From positions 1,178,001 to 1,242,000 of the forward strand of contig NZ_CP119787.1 in NCBI RefSeq assembly GCF_029338255.1: a stretch of 64,000 nucleotides of DNA, given 5' to 3'. Shown in pieces: positions 7,328 through 15,664 of the stretch. Within the stretch, counting starts at the first letter, position 1; each line of letters begins with the position of its first letter. Made by a program: the position numbers and the translations under genes. Origin of the DNA: Haloarcula halobia (GTDB lineage: Archaea; Halobacteriota; Halobacteria; Halobacteriales; Haloarculaceae). The notes under the pieces are model-generated. The model was not told where the DNA came from. It did not search any database and saw only the letters and a program-made list of their open reading frames with translations.

Positions 7328-9091
7328 TCAGTCCGCCTTCGGCGGCGGCCGGGCGGTGACGAACCTCGCGAGGTCCTCGCCGACCTCCGAGACCGACTGG
7401 TAGGGTCGACCGACGACGATGTCGCCCGCGCGACTCTTGCCGACGCCGGGGATCGTCGCGAGTTCACCCATCGACGCCGAGTTCAGGTCCAGCGGGTAGG
7501 GCACGCCGGTGACCGAGCGGTAGCCGTGCCCCGTGATGGCCACGTCCAGCGTCGTCCCGAGGTCGCGCTCGCCCGGAAGCCCCACGAGCAGCGGGTAGGT
7601 GCCCAGTTGCCGGCCGAAGGTCTTGCCGTCCTGGTGGTACTCCAGGTGGACGTCCGGCAGGACCGTTCCCGGCGGCGCGACGCGCTTGAGCATCGGGTTG
7701 TCGATGGTCTCCCGGACTTCCCGCTTGTACTGCTTGAACAGTTTCTTGTGGTCGTGGGCGATCTCCGCGCCGGTCTCGGCCATGTCGGTTCCCTCGAAGG
7801 CCATCACCTGCCGGATGTTCACCCGGCGCAGCATCAGGCCCGCGTCGTAGACCCGCTGGAGGAACCGCTTGTTGTGCTCGAAGGTCTCCCTGGTCTCGCC
7901 TTTCAGCCCGTGGACGAGGTTGATGCCCGGCAGGAGTTTGGGCAGGCGACGGGCGGCGTCCTCGCCGTGGTTGGGCGCCGAGTCTCTCGCTCGCGGCGAT
8001 GCCGCTCGCGTGTCCGACCCGCGTAGCGGGTCGCCGTCCCCGCCCGGTCTGAAGCCGGCCACCTCGTTGACCACCTTCACCGCCTCGAAGCACTCGTCGG
8101 CGGTGACGTTGAGGTTGTTGTCGCTCATCACGTTCGGGTCGGCCGACTCGAGGCCGAACGCGGCGGTGTCGCCGGGGGTGTTGTGCTCGGCGATGATGCG
8201 GATCCCCTCGCGGGCCTTCTCTGGCCACTTCACGACGGTGATGGGGTTCATGTTGTCGAGATGGAGCGTCTCCAGGTCCGGAGCCACCTCGCGGATGCCG
8301 CCGTACAGCCGCCGCAGGGCGTCTGGATTGGGAGCCTCGCCGTCGCCGCCGTAGGCGAGGATGTCGGCCTGCCGGCCCAGGCGGAAGTGCCTCACGCCGC
8401 GGTCCGAGAGGGCGTCCACCTCGTCGACGACGCTCTCGGGCGGCCGGAAGTCGGGGTTCCCGTACATCGGCTCCGTGCAGAACGAACAGCGGTACGGACA
8501 GCCCCGGGAGGTCTCCATCTCGCAGATGAGGTAGTCGGGGTGGTTGGGGTGCTGTTCGACGACGAACGCGCCGGCACGCGCCCAGCGGGTCTCCTCCTCG
8601 ACGTCGCGATACCGGTCGTTGAACCCCTCAAGGCCGGACTCGACGAGGTCGTAGACGGCCGCCTCGACGTCGGCCATCGCCAGGAAGTCGAAGTCCAGAT
8701 CGTCGCGGGCCGTCTCGCTGGCCCCCTCGTTGGCCTCGCCGACGCCGAAGCGGACGGGCCCGCCGATGATGGAGGTGCCGTCGGCCGTCCAGGCCAGTTC
8801 CCGGACCTCGTCGGGTTCGGCGGGCGTCCCGCCGACGTACTTGCCGGGGACGGTCATCCCCCCGACGTAGACCATGAGGTCGGCCTCCTCGACGTCGCGC
8901 CACAGGTGGCGGTCCTCCCGGAGCGCGTCGATCGTGTGGTACGTGATCTGCTCGCGGGGGACCCCGGCGTCGACCAGCGCGCCGGCGGCGTAGCGCGGGT
9001 AGGTCGAGACGTAAGGCGGGACCCCGAAGTGCGCGGGTTCGTCGACGTAGCCGTCGACGATGGTCACCGAGAGGGTGTCGGGGTCGGTCAT
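7328..9091 (-). CDS. Radical SAM protein with C-terminal helix-hairpin-helix
   Basis: The 587-residue protein has a B12-binding-like N-terminal region (about 1-190), then SRGCPYRCSFC at about 202-212, the CX3CX2C cluster of radical SAM enzymes. A TIM-barrel region follows. The C-terminus holds DLNSASMGELATIPGVGKSR (about 540-560), a helix-hairpin-helix that suggests nucleic-acid or partner binding. This resembles a group of archaeal radical SAM proteins of unknown reaction. About 20 residues (roughly 350-371) look like an in-frame insertion encoded by palindromic repeat DNA; they are arginine-rich and unlike the surroundings. Confidence 0.85.
   Translation of the reverse strand: MTDPDTLSVTIVDGYVDEPAHFGVPPYVSTYPRYAAGALVDAGVPREQITYHTIDALREDRHLWRDVEEADLMVYVGGMTVPGKYVGGTPAEPDEVRELAWTADGTSIIGGPVRFGVGEANEGASETARDDLDFDFLAMADVEAAVYDLVESGLEGFNDRYRDVEEETRWARAGAFVVEQHPNHPDYLICEMETSRGCPYRCSFCTEPMYGNPDFRPPESVVDEVDALSDRGVRHFRLGRQADILAYGGDGEAPNPDALRRLYGGIREVAPDLETLHLDNMNPITVVKWPEKAREGIRIIAEHNTPGDTAAFGLESADPNVMSDNNLNVTADECFEAVKVVNEVAGFRPGGDGDPLRGSDTRAASPRARDSAPNHGEDAARRLPKLLPGINLVHGLKGETRETFEHNKRFLQRVYDAGLMLRRVNIRQVMAFEGTDMAETGAEIAHDHKKLFKQYKREVRETIDNPMLKRVAPPGTVLPDVHLEYHQDGKTFGRQLGTYPLLVGLPGERDLGTTLDVAITGHGYRSVTGVPYPLDLNSASMGELATIPGVGKSRAGDIVVGRPYQSVSEVGEDLARFVTARPPPKAD
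7984..8036. repeat. Short hairpin repeat inserted in frame in the radical SAM gene
   Basis: Two short hairpins with 3-nt loops lie side by side: GCGGC-GAT-GCCGC (7993-8005) and an 8-bp stem CGACCCGC-GTA-GCGGGTCG (8015-8033). They encode a low-complexity segment (DPLRGSDTRAASPRARDS on the minus strand) between otherwise conserved radical SAM blocks. The 3-nt loop design recurs in sufD at 39061-39099, and related strings occur at 3120-3390 and 42631-42860. Confidence 0.6.
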
Positions 9092-9255
9092 GGACGCGGG
9101 TTGTCGCCCGACGCCTAAAACGGTGTCTGGTCGCCCTCGCCGCCCGTGGAACGCATCGTCCCTGTGGGGCCCTCTCTCGGGACGAGTGTCACCGTCGGAC
9201 GGTCCGCCTCCCTGGACGGGCAGGTCGCTCCGACGACGGGCGCCCGCGCCGCGAT

Positions 9256-10053
9256 TCAGACGTAGATGTGGCCCTCGGCGTCGGGGCCGACCGGGTCGGG
9301 CCGGGACCCGTCACAGACCCGCGCGGCCGAGACGACGGCGGCGAGCGAGTCCAGCGCGTCGTGGCTCTCGAGGTACGTCCCGCGGTGGTCGCCGACGGTC
9401 ACGCTGCAGGCCTCGACCGTCCGGAGGTTGTGTGCCCGCCGCTCGCTGGCGCCGTCGACGTTCTTGTACCCCTCGCGGTAGCACCCGAGCCAGCCGAACG
9501 TCGCCGCCGGATACACCTCACAGACCCTCGTCGCGGCGTCGTCGCCCTGCATCGGGACGACGGCCGTGTCCTCGCGGGGCGCGAGGCGACCCAGAACCTC
9601 CCGCGCCCCGTGGTAGGTCATGCTTCGGACGCGATTGGTGTAGGGACACAGCGCCGCGCGCTGGAGGTCAGTTTCCCGGCGCACGTCGCGCGCGCCGGTG
9701 AGCGCCTCGGCGCGCTCCCGGCACCGCGAGGAGCACGCCGCGGGGTCGGCCGGGCCCGTGCTCCCCGCGACCCACTCGAGAAAGCCCGTCCAGTCGCCAC
9801 CACACAGGTCCTCCAGCAGCACCTGCGGGAGACTGAACGGGAAGTCCAGGCCGACGGTCGTCACGTCGTCGTCGGTGATTCGCTCGACGAGGCCCTCGTA
9901 GGCGGACTCGCGGTCCCGACCCCACACGTCGCTCGCACGGTAACAGTCCTCGACGACCAGTCCGGTCGCCGTGTGGTTCGCCTCCGTCACCCAGAGTGCG
10001 TCCCCTGCCCCCCTGGCACCGCTGAAGTCCACGCCCAGCACACCGGAACCCAT
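9256..10053 (-). CDS. DUF429 family protein
   Basis: The 265-residue protein begins MGSGVLGVDFSGARGAGDAL, the glycine/aspartate nucleotide-like motif at the start of DUF429 proteins. It contains TTVGLDFPFSLP (about 65-76), the second acidic motif. DUF429 has an RNase H-like fold and is predicted to be a nuclease, but no activity is established. The ATG at 10053 puts the conserved motif at the N-terminus; upstream in-frame codons read into unrelated sequence. The distal part has VCEVYPAATFGWL and HDALDSLAAVVSAA, usual for the family. It is divergent from the zinc-ribbon/Hsp20 pair. Confidence 0.85.
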   Translation of the reverse strand: MGSGVLGVDFSGARGAGDALWVTEANHTATGLVVEDCYRASDVWGRDRESAYEGLVERITDDDVTTVGLDFPFSLPQVLLEDLCGGDWTGFLEWVAGSTGPADPAACSSRCRERAEALTGARDVRRETDLQRAALCPYTNRVRSMTYHGAREVLGRLAPREDTAVVPMQGDDAATRVCEVYPAATFGWLGCYREGYKNVDGASERRAHNLRTVEACSVTVGDHRGTYLESHDALDSLAAVVSAARVCDGSRPDPVGPDAEGHIYV

Positions 10054-10149
10054 AGACGAGTTGTTAGGTCCCGCTATTATCAATGTTTGGAACTGGACGG
10101 TTCGAACGCGTCCGAAAGCGGTTTGTCCGGGACGTGCCAACAGAATGGT

Positions 10150-10308
10150 ATGCCCGCGACCCTGGAACTCGTCTGCAACAACGACGACTGTACGCTGGAC
10201 ATGTTCGAACTCCACTACACCTACGACATGCCCGACGAGACCGGCGTGTCGGACTTCCACTGCCCGTACTGCGGCGAGACGGAGACCCTGGAGGCCATCG
10301 AGGTATGA
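10150..10308 (+). CDS. 52-residue zinc-ribbon protein
   Basis: The protein begins MPATLELVCNNDDCTLDMFE and ends with FHCPYCGETETLEAIEV. The VCNNDDC and CPYC pairs form a four-cysteine zinc ribbon. I associate it with a haloarchaeal domain of unknown function (DUF7559, from memory). An ATG 6 nt upstream is in a different frame and is ignored. Its TGA overlaps the ATG of the following Hsp20-like gene, so the two are translationally coupled. The close coupling to a small heat-shock protein may be meaningful. Confidence 0.75.
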   Translation: MPATLELVCNNDDCTLDMFELHYTYDMPDETGVSDFHCPYCGETETLEAIEV

Positions 10309-10742
10309 TGCGAGATATCGGCGAGTCCATCGGCAACGCCATCTTCGGCAACCTCGGGCGCGCGTCAAGTCGCGTCCAGGAGAACAAGCCCCTGCCAGCC
10401 GACCTGCTCGAGGCCGACGACGCCTATCTGGTCGTCTTCGACGCCCCGGGCGCGGTGTCGAGCGACGTGCAGGTGCGCTACGTCGACGACCGCGTCGAGG
10501 TCCGAATCGACCGGTTCCGGGACTTCCACGAGGGGTTCGAGATGCGCTATCCGGGTCGCGGCCTGGCGCTCGACGGCTCTGTCACGCTGCCCGAGGACGC
10601 CGTCGTCGACCCCGAGGCGGCGACGGCCACGCTGAAGCAAAACGGGACGCTGCAGGTCACCATCCCGAAAGACGGGGCCGTCGAGACGGCCGACTACGAC
10701 GCCGACACGGTCCACGACGACGCGGCGGACGACGAGGCCTGA
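10305..10742 (+). CDS. Hsp20/alpha-crystallin-like protein
   Basis: The 145-residue protein has an alpha-crystallin-type beta sandwich (about 30-125). ADDAYLVVFDAPG is the entry strand, FEMRYPGRGLALDGSVTLPE matches the LPxxV region of small heat-shock proteins, and LKQNGTLQVTIPK corresponds to the GVLxIxxPK signature. The acidic tail is haloarchaeal. Such proteins hold unfolding proteins in the cytosol. The start codon overlaps the stop of the upstream zinc-ribbon gene. The canonical C-terminal I-x-I anchor is not evident, so oligomerisation may differ. Confidence 0.82.
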   Translation: MMRDIGESIGNAIFGNLGRASSRVQENKPLPADLLEADDAYLVVFDAPGAVSSDVQVRYVDDRVEVRIDRFRDFHEGFEMRYPGRGLALDGSVTLPEDAVVDPEAATATLKQNGTLQVTIPKDGAVETADYDADTVHDDAADDEA

Positions 10743-10770
10743 GCGCTCGGTCAGGACGTCTGGGCGCCCC

Positions 10771-11877
10771 TTATTCCCAGTCGCGGGTCGGGTCGCCGAG
10801 CGCGTCGAACGGCTCGGTCCCGTCGAACCGCGTCGGGTCGAGGCGGGCCGCGACCCGTGCGTCGATTGGGTGTGTGGTCCCCAGGACGCGACTGGCCAGA
10901 TACTCGCCCATCGCCGGCGCTCGCATGAGCCCGTGGCCCTGCCACCCCGTCGCGACCCAGAGTCCGTCGGCGACCCGACCCACGAGCGGATCCCGGTCGG
11001 GCGTGGCGGTACACAGACCGGCCCACGAGCGAGCGACACCCGGGTCCAGCGTCGTCGTCGCGCCGAGGCGACCCAGCGCCGACTCGAGGAACGAGGGGTC
11101 GGCGTCGCGGTTCCACCCGTCGGGTGACGCTTCGTGGGCGCCGTCGCCGACGAGCAGGCCGCCGCCCCGCGGCCGCCAGTAGAACTCCCGGGTCGCGTCG
11201 TACAGCGACGGGAGCGTCGCGTCCACCGGCGTCGTCTCGAGCACCTGTGCCCGGTAGGTCTTCAGTGCGATTGCGACGTCGGCGGCGGCGAGCAGTCGCC
11301 TCGTGGCCCACCCCGCGGCGACGACGACGGCGTCGAACCGCTCCTCGCCGGCGGGCGTCGAGAGCGTCCGCGGGTCGGCCGCCGAGAGCGACACCGGCGT
11401 CCCGGACTCGAGTGTCGCGCCGGCCTCGCGAGCGCGGGCGGCGAGCGTCTCGACCACTCGCTCCGGGTCGAGGAGGCCCGCGTCGGTGGCGACGCCCGCC
11501 GCGGTTATCGTTTCGGTCTCCAGCGCGGGGTAGCGGTCGGCCAGCGTCGCACCGTCGGCGTGGTCGACGGCACGGCCCAGGGCTTGCATCCGGTCGACTT
11601 GTTCCCGGACTGCTCGCGCGTCGGCGTCGTCGCGGGCGACCCAGACGTACGGACACGGTTCCAGCAGGCCCCACTCGCGGTAGCGGGTCAGCGCCCGGTC
11701 GGCGACGGCGGCGTCGAGCGGGTCCGCGAAGGCGTCGTAACAGATGCCGGCGGCCCGCCCCGTCGCCCCGCTCCCGAGCTCGCCGCGCTCGTAACAGACG
11801 ACGGCGGCGTCGCGGCGGGCCAGGTCGGCGGCGGCGACGAGTCCGACCGCCCCACCGCCGACGACGGCGACGCGCAT
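10771..11877 (-). CDS. FAD-dependent oxidoreductase (D-amino-acid oxidase/glycine oxidase family)
   Basis: The 368-residue protein starts MRVAVVGGGAVGLVAAADLA, a GxGxxG Rossmann motif for FAD. Next comes the GATGRAAGI segment, then a substrate domain of the DAO family. Near the end, GLCTATPDRDPLVGR and GWQGHGLMRAPAMGEYLA form the conserved FAD-closing region. It probably oxidises an amine or amino acid; the substrate is unknown. The ATG (11877-11875) overlaps the last base of the upstream Nudix stop codon, so the two are co-translated. Confidence 0.88.
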   Translation of the reverse strand: MRVAVVGGGAVGLVAAADLARRDAAVVCYERGELGSGATGRAAGICYDAFADPLDAAVADRALTRYREWGLLEPCPYVWVARDDADARAVREQVDRMQALGRAVDHADGATLADRYPALETETITAAGVATDAGLLDPERVVETLAARAREAGATLESGTPVSLSAADPRTLSTPAGEERFDAVVVAAGWATRRLLAAADVAIALKTYRAQVLETTPVDATLPSLYDATREFYWRPRGGGLLVGDGAHEASPDGWNRDADPSFLESALGRLGATTTLDPGVARSWAGLCTATPDRDPLVGRVADGLWVATGWQGHGLMRAPAMGEYLASRVLGTTHPIDARVAARLDPTRFDGTEPFDALGDPTRDWE

Positions 11878-12494
11878 CACACCTGGTCGCGGACGCTCGG
11901 CGGCAGGTCGTCGTCCGGGCCGGTGTAGCGGTCGGGTTCGGGCGGCATCCGCCAGTCGGTCGTGAGTTCGAGCAACTGGACGAGCATCCGCGCGGTCGCC
12001 CCCCAGACGGTGTAGCCGTCGACGTAGAAGAAGTGCAGGCGGATCTCCCCGTAGTAGGGGTGGTCGCGCTGTTCGGACTCGTAGTTGTCCGGGTCGGTGA
12101 GGTCGGCGACCGAGAGGGTGACGACCTCCGCGACCTCCTCGTCGTTGGGGAGGTACTCGCGGTCGGGGATGCGCGCGACGAACGGGCGGACCGAGTAGTG
12201 GGTTATCGTCCGGATGTCGTCGAGGCGGCCGACGACGTTGACCGCCATCGGGTCGAGGCCGATCTCCTCGTTGGCCTCGCGGATGGCCGTCGCCAGCAGG
12301 TCGTCGTCCTCCGGTTCGCGCCCGCCCCCGGGGAACGACATCTGTCCGGGGTGGTCGGTGAGGTGGTCGGCCCGCTTGGTGAACAGAATCGCGGGCCCCT
12401 CCGGACGCGTGACGACCGGCGCGATGACGGCGGCTTCCCGCTGCTCGTCCTCGACGACGATTGGGTCGTATGCCGCCACCCGGTCGAAGTCCAT
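11877..12494 (-). CDS. Nudix hydrolase, CoA pyrophosphatase-like
   Basis: The 205-residue protein carries a Nudix box from GGGREPEDDDLLATA to REANEEIGLD (about 56-80), matching GX5EX7REXXEEXGX. The preceding DHPGQMSFPGG is characteristic of the CoA/ADP-ribose pyrophosphatase subgroup (NudL). It likely cleaves CoA-type pyrophosphates in the cytosol. I chose the ATG at 12494 (MDFDRVAAYD); the frame remains open further upstream but runs through non-homologous sequence over the next gene. It overlaps the FAD oxidase start by one base. Confidence 0.88.
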   Translation of the reverse strand: MDFDRVAAYDPIVVEDEQREAAVIAPVVTRPEGPAILFTKRADHLTDHPGQMSFPGGGREPEDDDLLATAIREANEEIGLDPMAVNVVGRLDDIRTITHYSVRPFVARIPDREYLPNDEEVAEVVTLSVADLTDPDNYESEQRDHPYYGEIRLHFFYVDGYTVWGATARMLVQLLELTTDWRMPPEPDRYTGPDDDLPPSVRDQV

Positions 12495-12519
12495 GCTAGA
12501 CCGGATGGTGCGGACGCTC

Positions 12520-13026
12520 TTAATTCCGTTCGTGCTCCCCGCTGTCCCGGGCCTCGCAGACGCTGTCGAGTCGCTCGCGGATGCCGTCGACGGCGACGGG
12601 ACCCCAGGCGTCCAGGTCGTAACTGATATCCACCAGTTCGGCGACGCGCTCGCGGTCCTCGGCCTTGGCCGCGAGCATCGCGTCCTCCTGGAACCGGTCC
12701 TCGGCGGCCGCGACGACGGCGTCCCGGTCGAGGGCACGCTCCGGCACGTCGAGGATGTGCGGGAGGTCACCGGCCCCGTCCGGGAGCGTCGCGAAGGCCG
12801 TCGGGCCAGCCACGAGCAGGGGCGCGTCGACGTCGGCGTCGTGGTCAGTGACCGCGACGAGGTGGTAGGACGCGACGGCGTCGTCGATACTGGACTCGAA
12901 CGCGTCGGCGTCGACCCGGTCCCCGCGCTTGAAGGCCAGCTCCGCACAGGCCTGGCCGAGTTCGGCACGGGTCAGCGCCCCGAACAGGTCCACCACGCCC
13001 GCGAGTTCGTCGGGTGTCGGGTCCAT
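12520..13026 (-). CDS. Haloarchaeal conserved protein (DUF7109-like)
   Basis: The 168-residue acidic protein begins MDPTPDELAGVVDLFGALTR and is mostly alpha-helical. The first half resembles a helical DNA- or protein-binding module (ALTRAELGQACAELAFKRG). Downstream are LLVAGPTAFATLPDGAGDLP and a helical end. I link it from memory to DUF7109, a haloarchaeal family without known function. It lies 25 nt upstream of the Nudix start on the same strand and probably heads a three-gene operon with the Nudix hydrolase and the FAD oxidase. Confidence 0.7.
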   Translation of the reverse strand: MDPTPDELAGVVDLFGALTRAELGQACAELAFKRGDRVDADAFESSIDDAVASYHLVAVTDHDADVDAPLLVAGPTAFATLPDGAGDLPHILDVPERALDRDAVVAAAEDRFQEDAMLAAKAEDRERVAELVDISYDLDAWGPVAVDGIRERLDSVCEARDSGEHERN

Positions 13027-13107
13027 ACCTGCTCACCCGTGGGCGAAGGGCTTCAGACTGTTGGACGTCCGACCGGGGTGCGAGGGGTGTTGCTCACCGC
13101 CAGCCGG

Positions 13108-14280
13108 TCATCCCTGCACGCTCGTGGGGAGGCGGCCGCCGGCGTACAGCACGAGCAACGCGCCGGTGAGCACGACCAGGCCGGCACCCATCGCGCCGAA
13201 GATAGCCGGGAATGAGACGCTGGCGTCCAGGAGCGTCCCGACGACGACGCTCCCGAGCGACTGTATCAGCATCATCCCGCCGCTGTAGGCCGCGTAGGCA
13301 CTGGCCCGGTGCTGGTTCGGGAGCGAACCGAGAAGGTAGGTGTCGGCTGCCGGGAAGATGCTGTGACTGACGAAGCCCAGTACGGCGCTGAACGCCACCA
13401 GCGGCCAGCGACCGCCGACGGCCGGCAACACCAGGATACAGCCGGTGAAAGCCACGATGAGCGCGAGGAGGTACGGAACGTTCGGGAGGCGGTCGGCCAG
13501 TCGGCCGCTGACGTAGAACGCGGGGACGCCCGCCGCGAAGACGACCAGCAGCATGAGCCGTCCCGTCTCCCCGGAGAGCGACAGCGTTCCCAGGTACGTC
13601 ACGTAGAAGTTGAACACGCCGTTCCAGACCAACGTCGTCGCGCCGATGGCCAGGACGCCGGTGAGGACGAGGCGCCACTGGGCCCGAACCGCGGCCGCGA
13701 AGTCGGTGTCCTCGGCGCCCGCGGCCGGGAACTCGGCCCGCCGCGCGACGAGCGTGAAGACGACGGTCATGAGTGCCGCCGCTACCGCCAGCCCCCGGAG
13801 GGTCGTCCGCCAGGTGCCGACCACGAGCGCCACGGAGACGAGTGGGGGCGCGACCACGGCGGCCACCTGGGCGGCCACACCGTGCTGCCCCAGGGCCCGG
13901 CCTGGGCGCTCGGGGAACAGCTCGGTGATGAGCGGGTTCGCCGCGATGAGATAGACGCCGCTCGCGAGCCCCATCGTGAACCCACCGACCAGCAGCAGTC
14001 CCGGGTCGGTGGTCAGGGCCATGAACGTCGCCCCGGCGGTCAGGACGACGCCCGACCCAAACACCACCGTCGGCCGGCTGACCCGCGTCAGGAGGTACCC
14101 GGTCGGGAGCCGCGGAAGTGCGCTCCCGGCCCAGACCAGCGTCGCCAGGAGACCGAGAGTGGCGTCGCCCGCGCCCGTCGCGGCCCGGATGGGTTCGATG
14201 AGCGGGGCGAAGACGACGCGGGCGAGGTTGACCAGGAAGACCAGGCCGAGGAGGGAGCCAAAGACTGTCCGTCGGGACAC
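13108..14280 (-). CDS. Major facilitator superfamily transporter
   Basis: The 390-residue protein has about 12 hydrophobic segments in two halves. The first loop region holds GSALPRLPTGYLLTRVSRPT, the MFS motif A position. Further signatures are the membrane segments LLLVGGFTMGLASGVYLIAA and LLVVFAAGVPAFYVSGRLAD. The start is probably the GTG at 14280 (VSRRTVFGSLLG), which places the first helix directly at the N-terminus; an ATG at 14355 would add a Pro-rich extension overlapping the promoter of the divergent gene. The substrate cannot be predicted. It is a cytoplasmic-membrane protein. Confidence 0.85.
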   Translation of the reverse strand: MSRRTVFGSLLGLVFLVNLARVVFAPLIEPIRAATGAGDATLGLLATLVWAGSALPRLPTGYLLTRVSRPTVVFGSGVVLTAGATFMALTTDPGLLLVGGFTMGLASGVYLIAANPLITELFPERPGRALGQHGVAAQVAAVVAPPLVSVALVVGTWRTTLRGLAVAAALMTVVFTLVARRAEFPAAGAEDTDFAAAVRAQWRLVLTGVLAIGATTLVWNGVFNFYVTYLGTLSLSGETGRLMLLVVFAAGVPAFYVSGRLADRLPNVPYLLALIVAFTGCILVLPAVGGRWPLVAFSAVLGFVSHSIFPAADTYLLGSLPNQHRASAYAAYSGGMMLIQSLGSVVVGTLLDASVSFPAIFGAMGAGLVVLTGALLVLYAGGRLPTSVQG

Positions 14281-14359
14281 GACTGGGCCTGGTTCGGCGA
14301 AGACAAGAAGCGTTCCGGAAGGGCGGGGGCTTTTTGTCCGCTGGTGACAGAGCACGGGT

Positions 14360-14530
14360 ATGGATTCGGTCAGGAAGGCGCTTCGCGCCGGGGACGTCGA
14401 GAAAGACAGCTACGGGCGCCTCTCGTGTACGAACTGCGGAGAGACGCTCTCGACGGAGAGCCGCCCGGACGAGGTCTGGAAGGTCCGGGTCTGTCCCGAG
14501 TGTGGCACCGAGTGGAAGGAGATCGGATAG
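14360..14530 (+). CDS. HVO_0758-type zinc finger protein, 56 aa
   Basis: The protein begins MDSVRKALRAGDVEKDSYGR and has LSCTNCGETL and VRVCPECGTEW, two CxxC pairs forming a zinc ribbon. From memory this matches the HVO_0758 family of haloarchaeal zinc-finger proteins almost throughout its length. The function is unknown; small CPxCG proteins have been tied to regulation and stress phenotypes. It ends immediately before the stop codon of the convergent aldo/keto reductase, with no intergenic space. Confidence 0.82.
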   Translation: MDSVRKALRAGDVEKDSYGRLSCTNCGETLSTESRPDEVWKVRVCPECGTEWKEIG

Positions 14531-15616
14531 CTACTCGAAGACGGCGTCGAAGGCGTTCGCGCCAAGCGGTTCGTACCGTCCCGCGTCGACGTTCTCGCCG
14601 ACGTGGTCCGGGGTCCCCATCCCGACCAGTGACGACGTCACGCCCGGGGCGCTCCGGGCGAAGTTGATTGCGCGCTGGACCCGCGTCTCCCCGTCGACTT
14701 CCGCCGCGACGGCCTCGGGCATCTCCGTCACCAGTCGCCCCTGCATGATTGAGGCGCTCGTGAACACGTCCAGGCCCGCCTCGTGGGCGAACCACAGCGC
14801 CGACTGGGCGCCCTCGGCACCGCGGTGGGCCTCGACCGTGAAGGCGTCGGCCATGAACACGTTGAAGGGCAGCTGTATCGCCCGCAGGTGCGTCGCGGCG
14901 TTGTCCGCGGCCGACGCGGCCGACCGCGCCCGCTCGACGACCTCCGGGAGCGAGAGGTACCGCTCGTGGTCGGCCGGGACGCGGAAGGCGTCCCACGTCG
15001 CGACCCCGTAGTGGGAGATGTCCCCGTCGCTGGCCCGGCGTTCGAGGACCTCGAAGGCCGCCTCTATCCGGTCGTAGACGGTCTCGCGGGCGTTCTCTGC
15101 CAGCTGTGTCTCGGGGTTGTGCAGGTAGTAGAGGTCGATGGCGTCGAGGCCGAGGTTCGCGAGCGAGCGGTCGACCTGGTCGTCGACGAACCCCGGCGCG
15201 AGACAGTGCTGGCCGCCGACGAGGTCTTCGGGGTCGGCGAGGCCGGTGTCGACGTACTCGGACTGGACGAACGCCTCCGGGTTCGCCGGGCGCTCGCCGT
15301 CGAAGGGGACGAACCCGCCCTTCGTCGCGACGAGGACGGCGTCCCGGTCGACGTCCGTGTCGGCGACGGCCTCTCCCACGGCCCGCTCCGAGCGCTGGTG
15401 CCGGTAGTTGATGGCCGTGTCGACGACGTTGATCCCCGATTCCAGCGCGCTCCGGATGGCCCCGCGGTAGGCCGCGTCGCGTTCGTCGGTCGGGTCACCG
15501 AGGTAGGTGCCGACGCCGATGCTGGAGACGACGCCCGCACCGAACCGCCGGAAGTACGTCCGCGCGAAGTCGTCGTGGTCGTCCCGGTACGCCCAGGTCG
15601 CCTCCCGTGTCACCAT
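14531..15616 (-). CDS. Aldo/keto reductase
   Basis: The 361-residue protein shows the AKR TIM barrel: GINVVDTAINYRHQRSERAV (catalytic Asp and Tyr), VLVATKGGFVPF (catalytic Lys), and IDLYYLHNPE (His). The long insertion after the Lys and the C-terminal SAPGVTSSLVGMGTPDHVGEN (NADP-binding) match a haloarchaeal/bacterial AKR subgroup. It likely reduces aldehydes or ketones with NADPH in the cytosol. The ATG at 15616 (MVTREATWAY) is preferred over the ATG at 15643, which adds nine residues. It abuts the zinc-finger gene convergently. Confidence 0.87.
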   Translation of the reverse strand: MVTREATWAYRDDHDDFARTYFRRFGAGVVSSIGVGTYLGDPTDERDAAYRGAIRSALESGINVVDTAINYRHQRSERAVGEAVADTDVDRDAVLVATKGGFVPFDGERPANPEAFVQSEYVDTGLADPEDLVGGQHCLAPGFVDDQVDRSLANLGLDAIDLYYLHNPETQLAENARETVYDRIEAAFEVLERRASDGDISHYGVATWDAFRVPADHERYLSLPEVVERARSAASAADNAATHLRAIQLPFNVFMADAFTVEAHRGAEGAQSALWFAHEAGLDVFTSASIMQGRLVTEMPEAVAAEVDGETRVQRAINFARSAPGVTSSLVGMGTPDHVGENVDAGRYEPLGANAFDAVFE

Positions 15617-15664
15617 ACCCGCAGGTTCGGGCCCACGGGACAAAAGGGGCGAGATTCCGGGCCG

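Noticed and set aside
5524-7359. 611-codon open frame antisense to the aglD-like gene
   Set aside because: High GC leaves long antisense frames open. The composition is unlike a protein and the true gene is clear on the minus strand.
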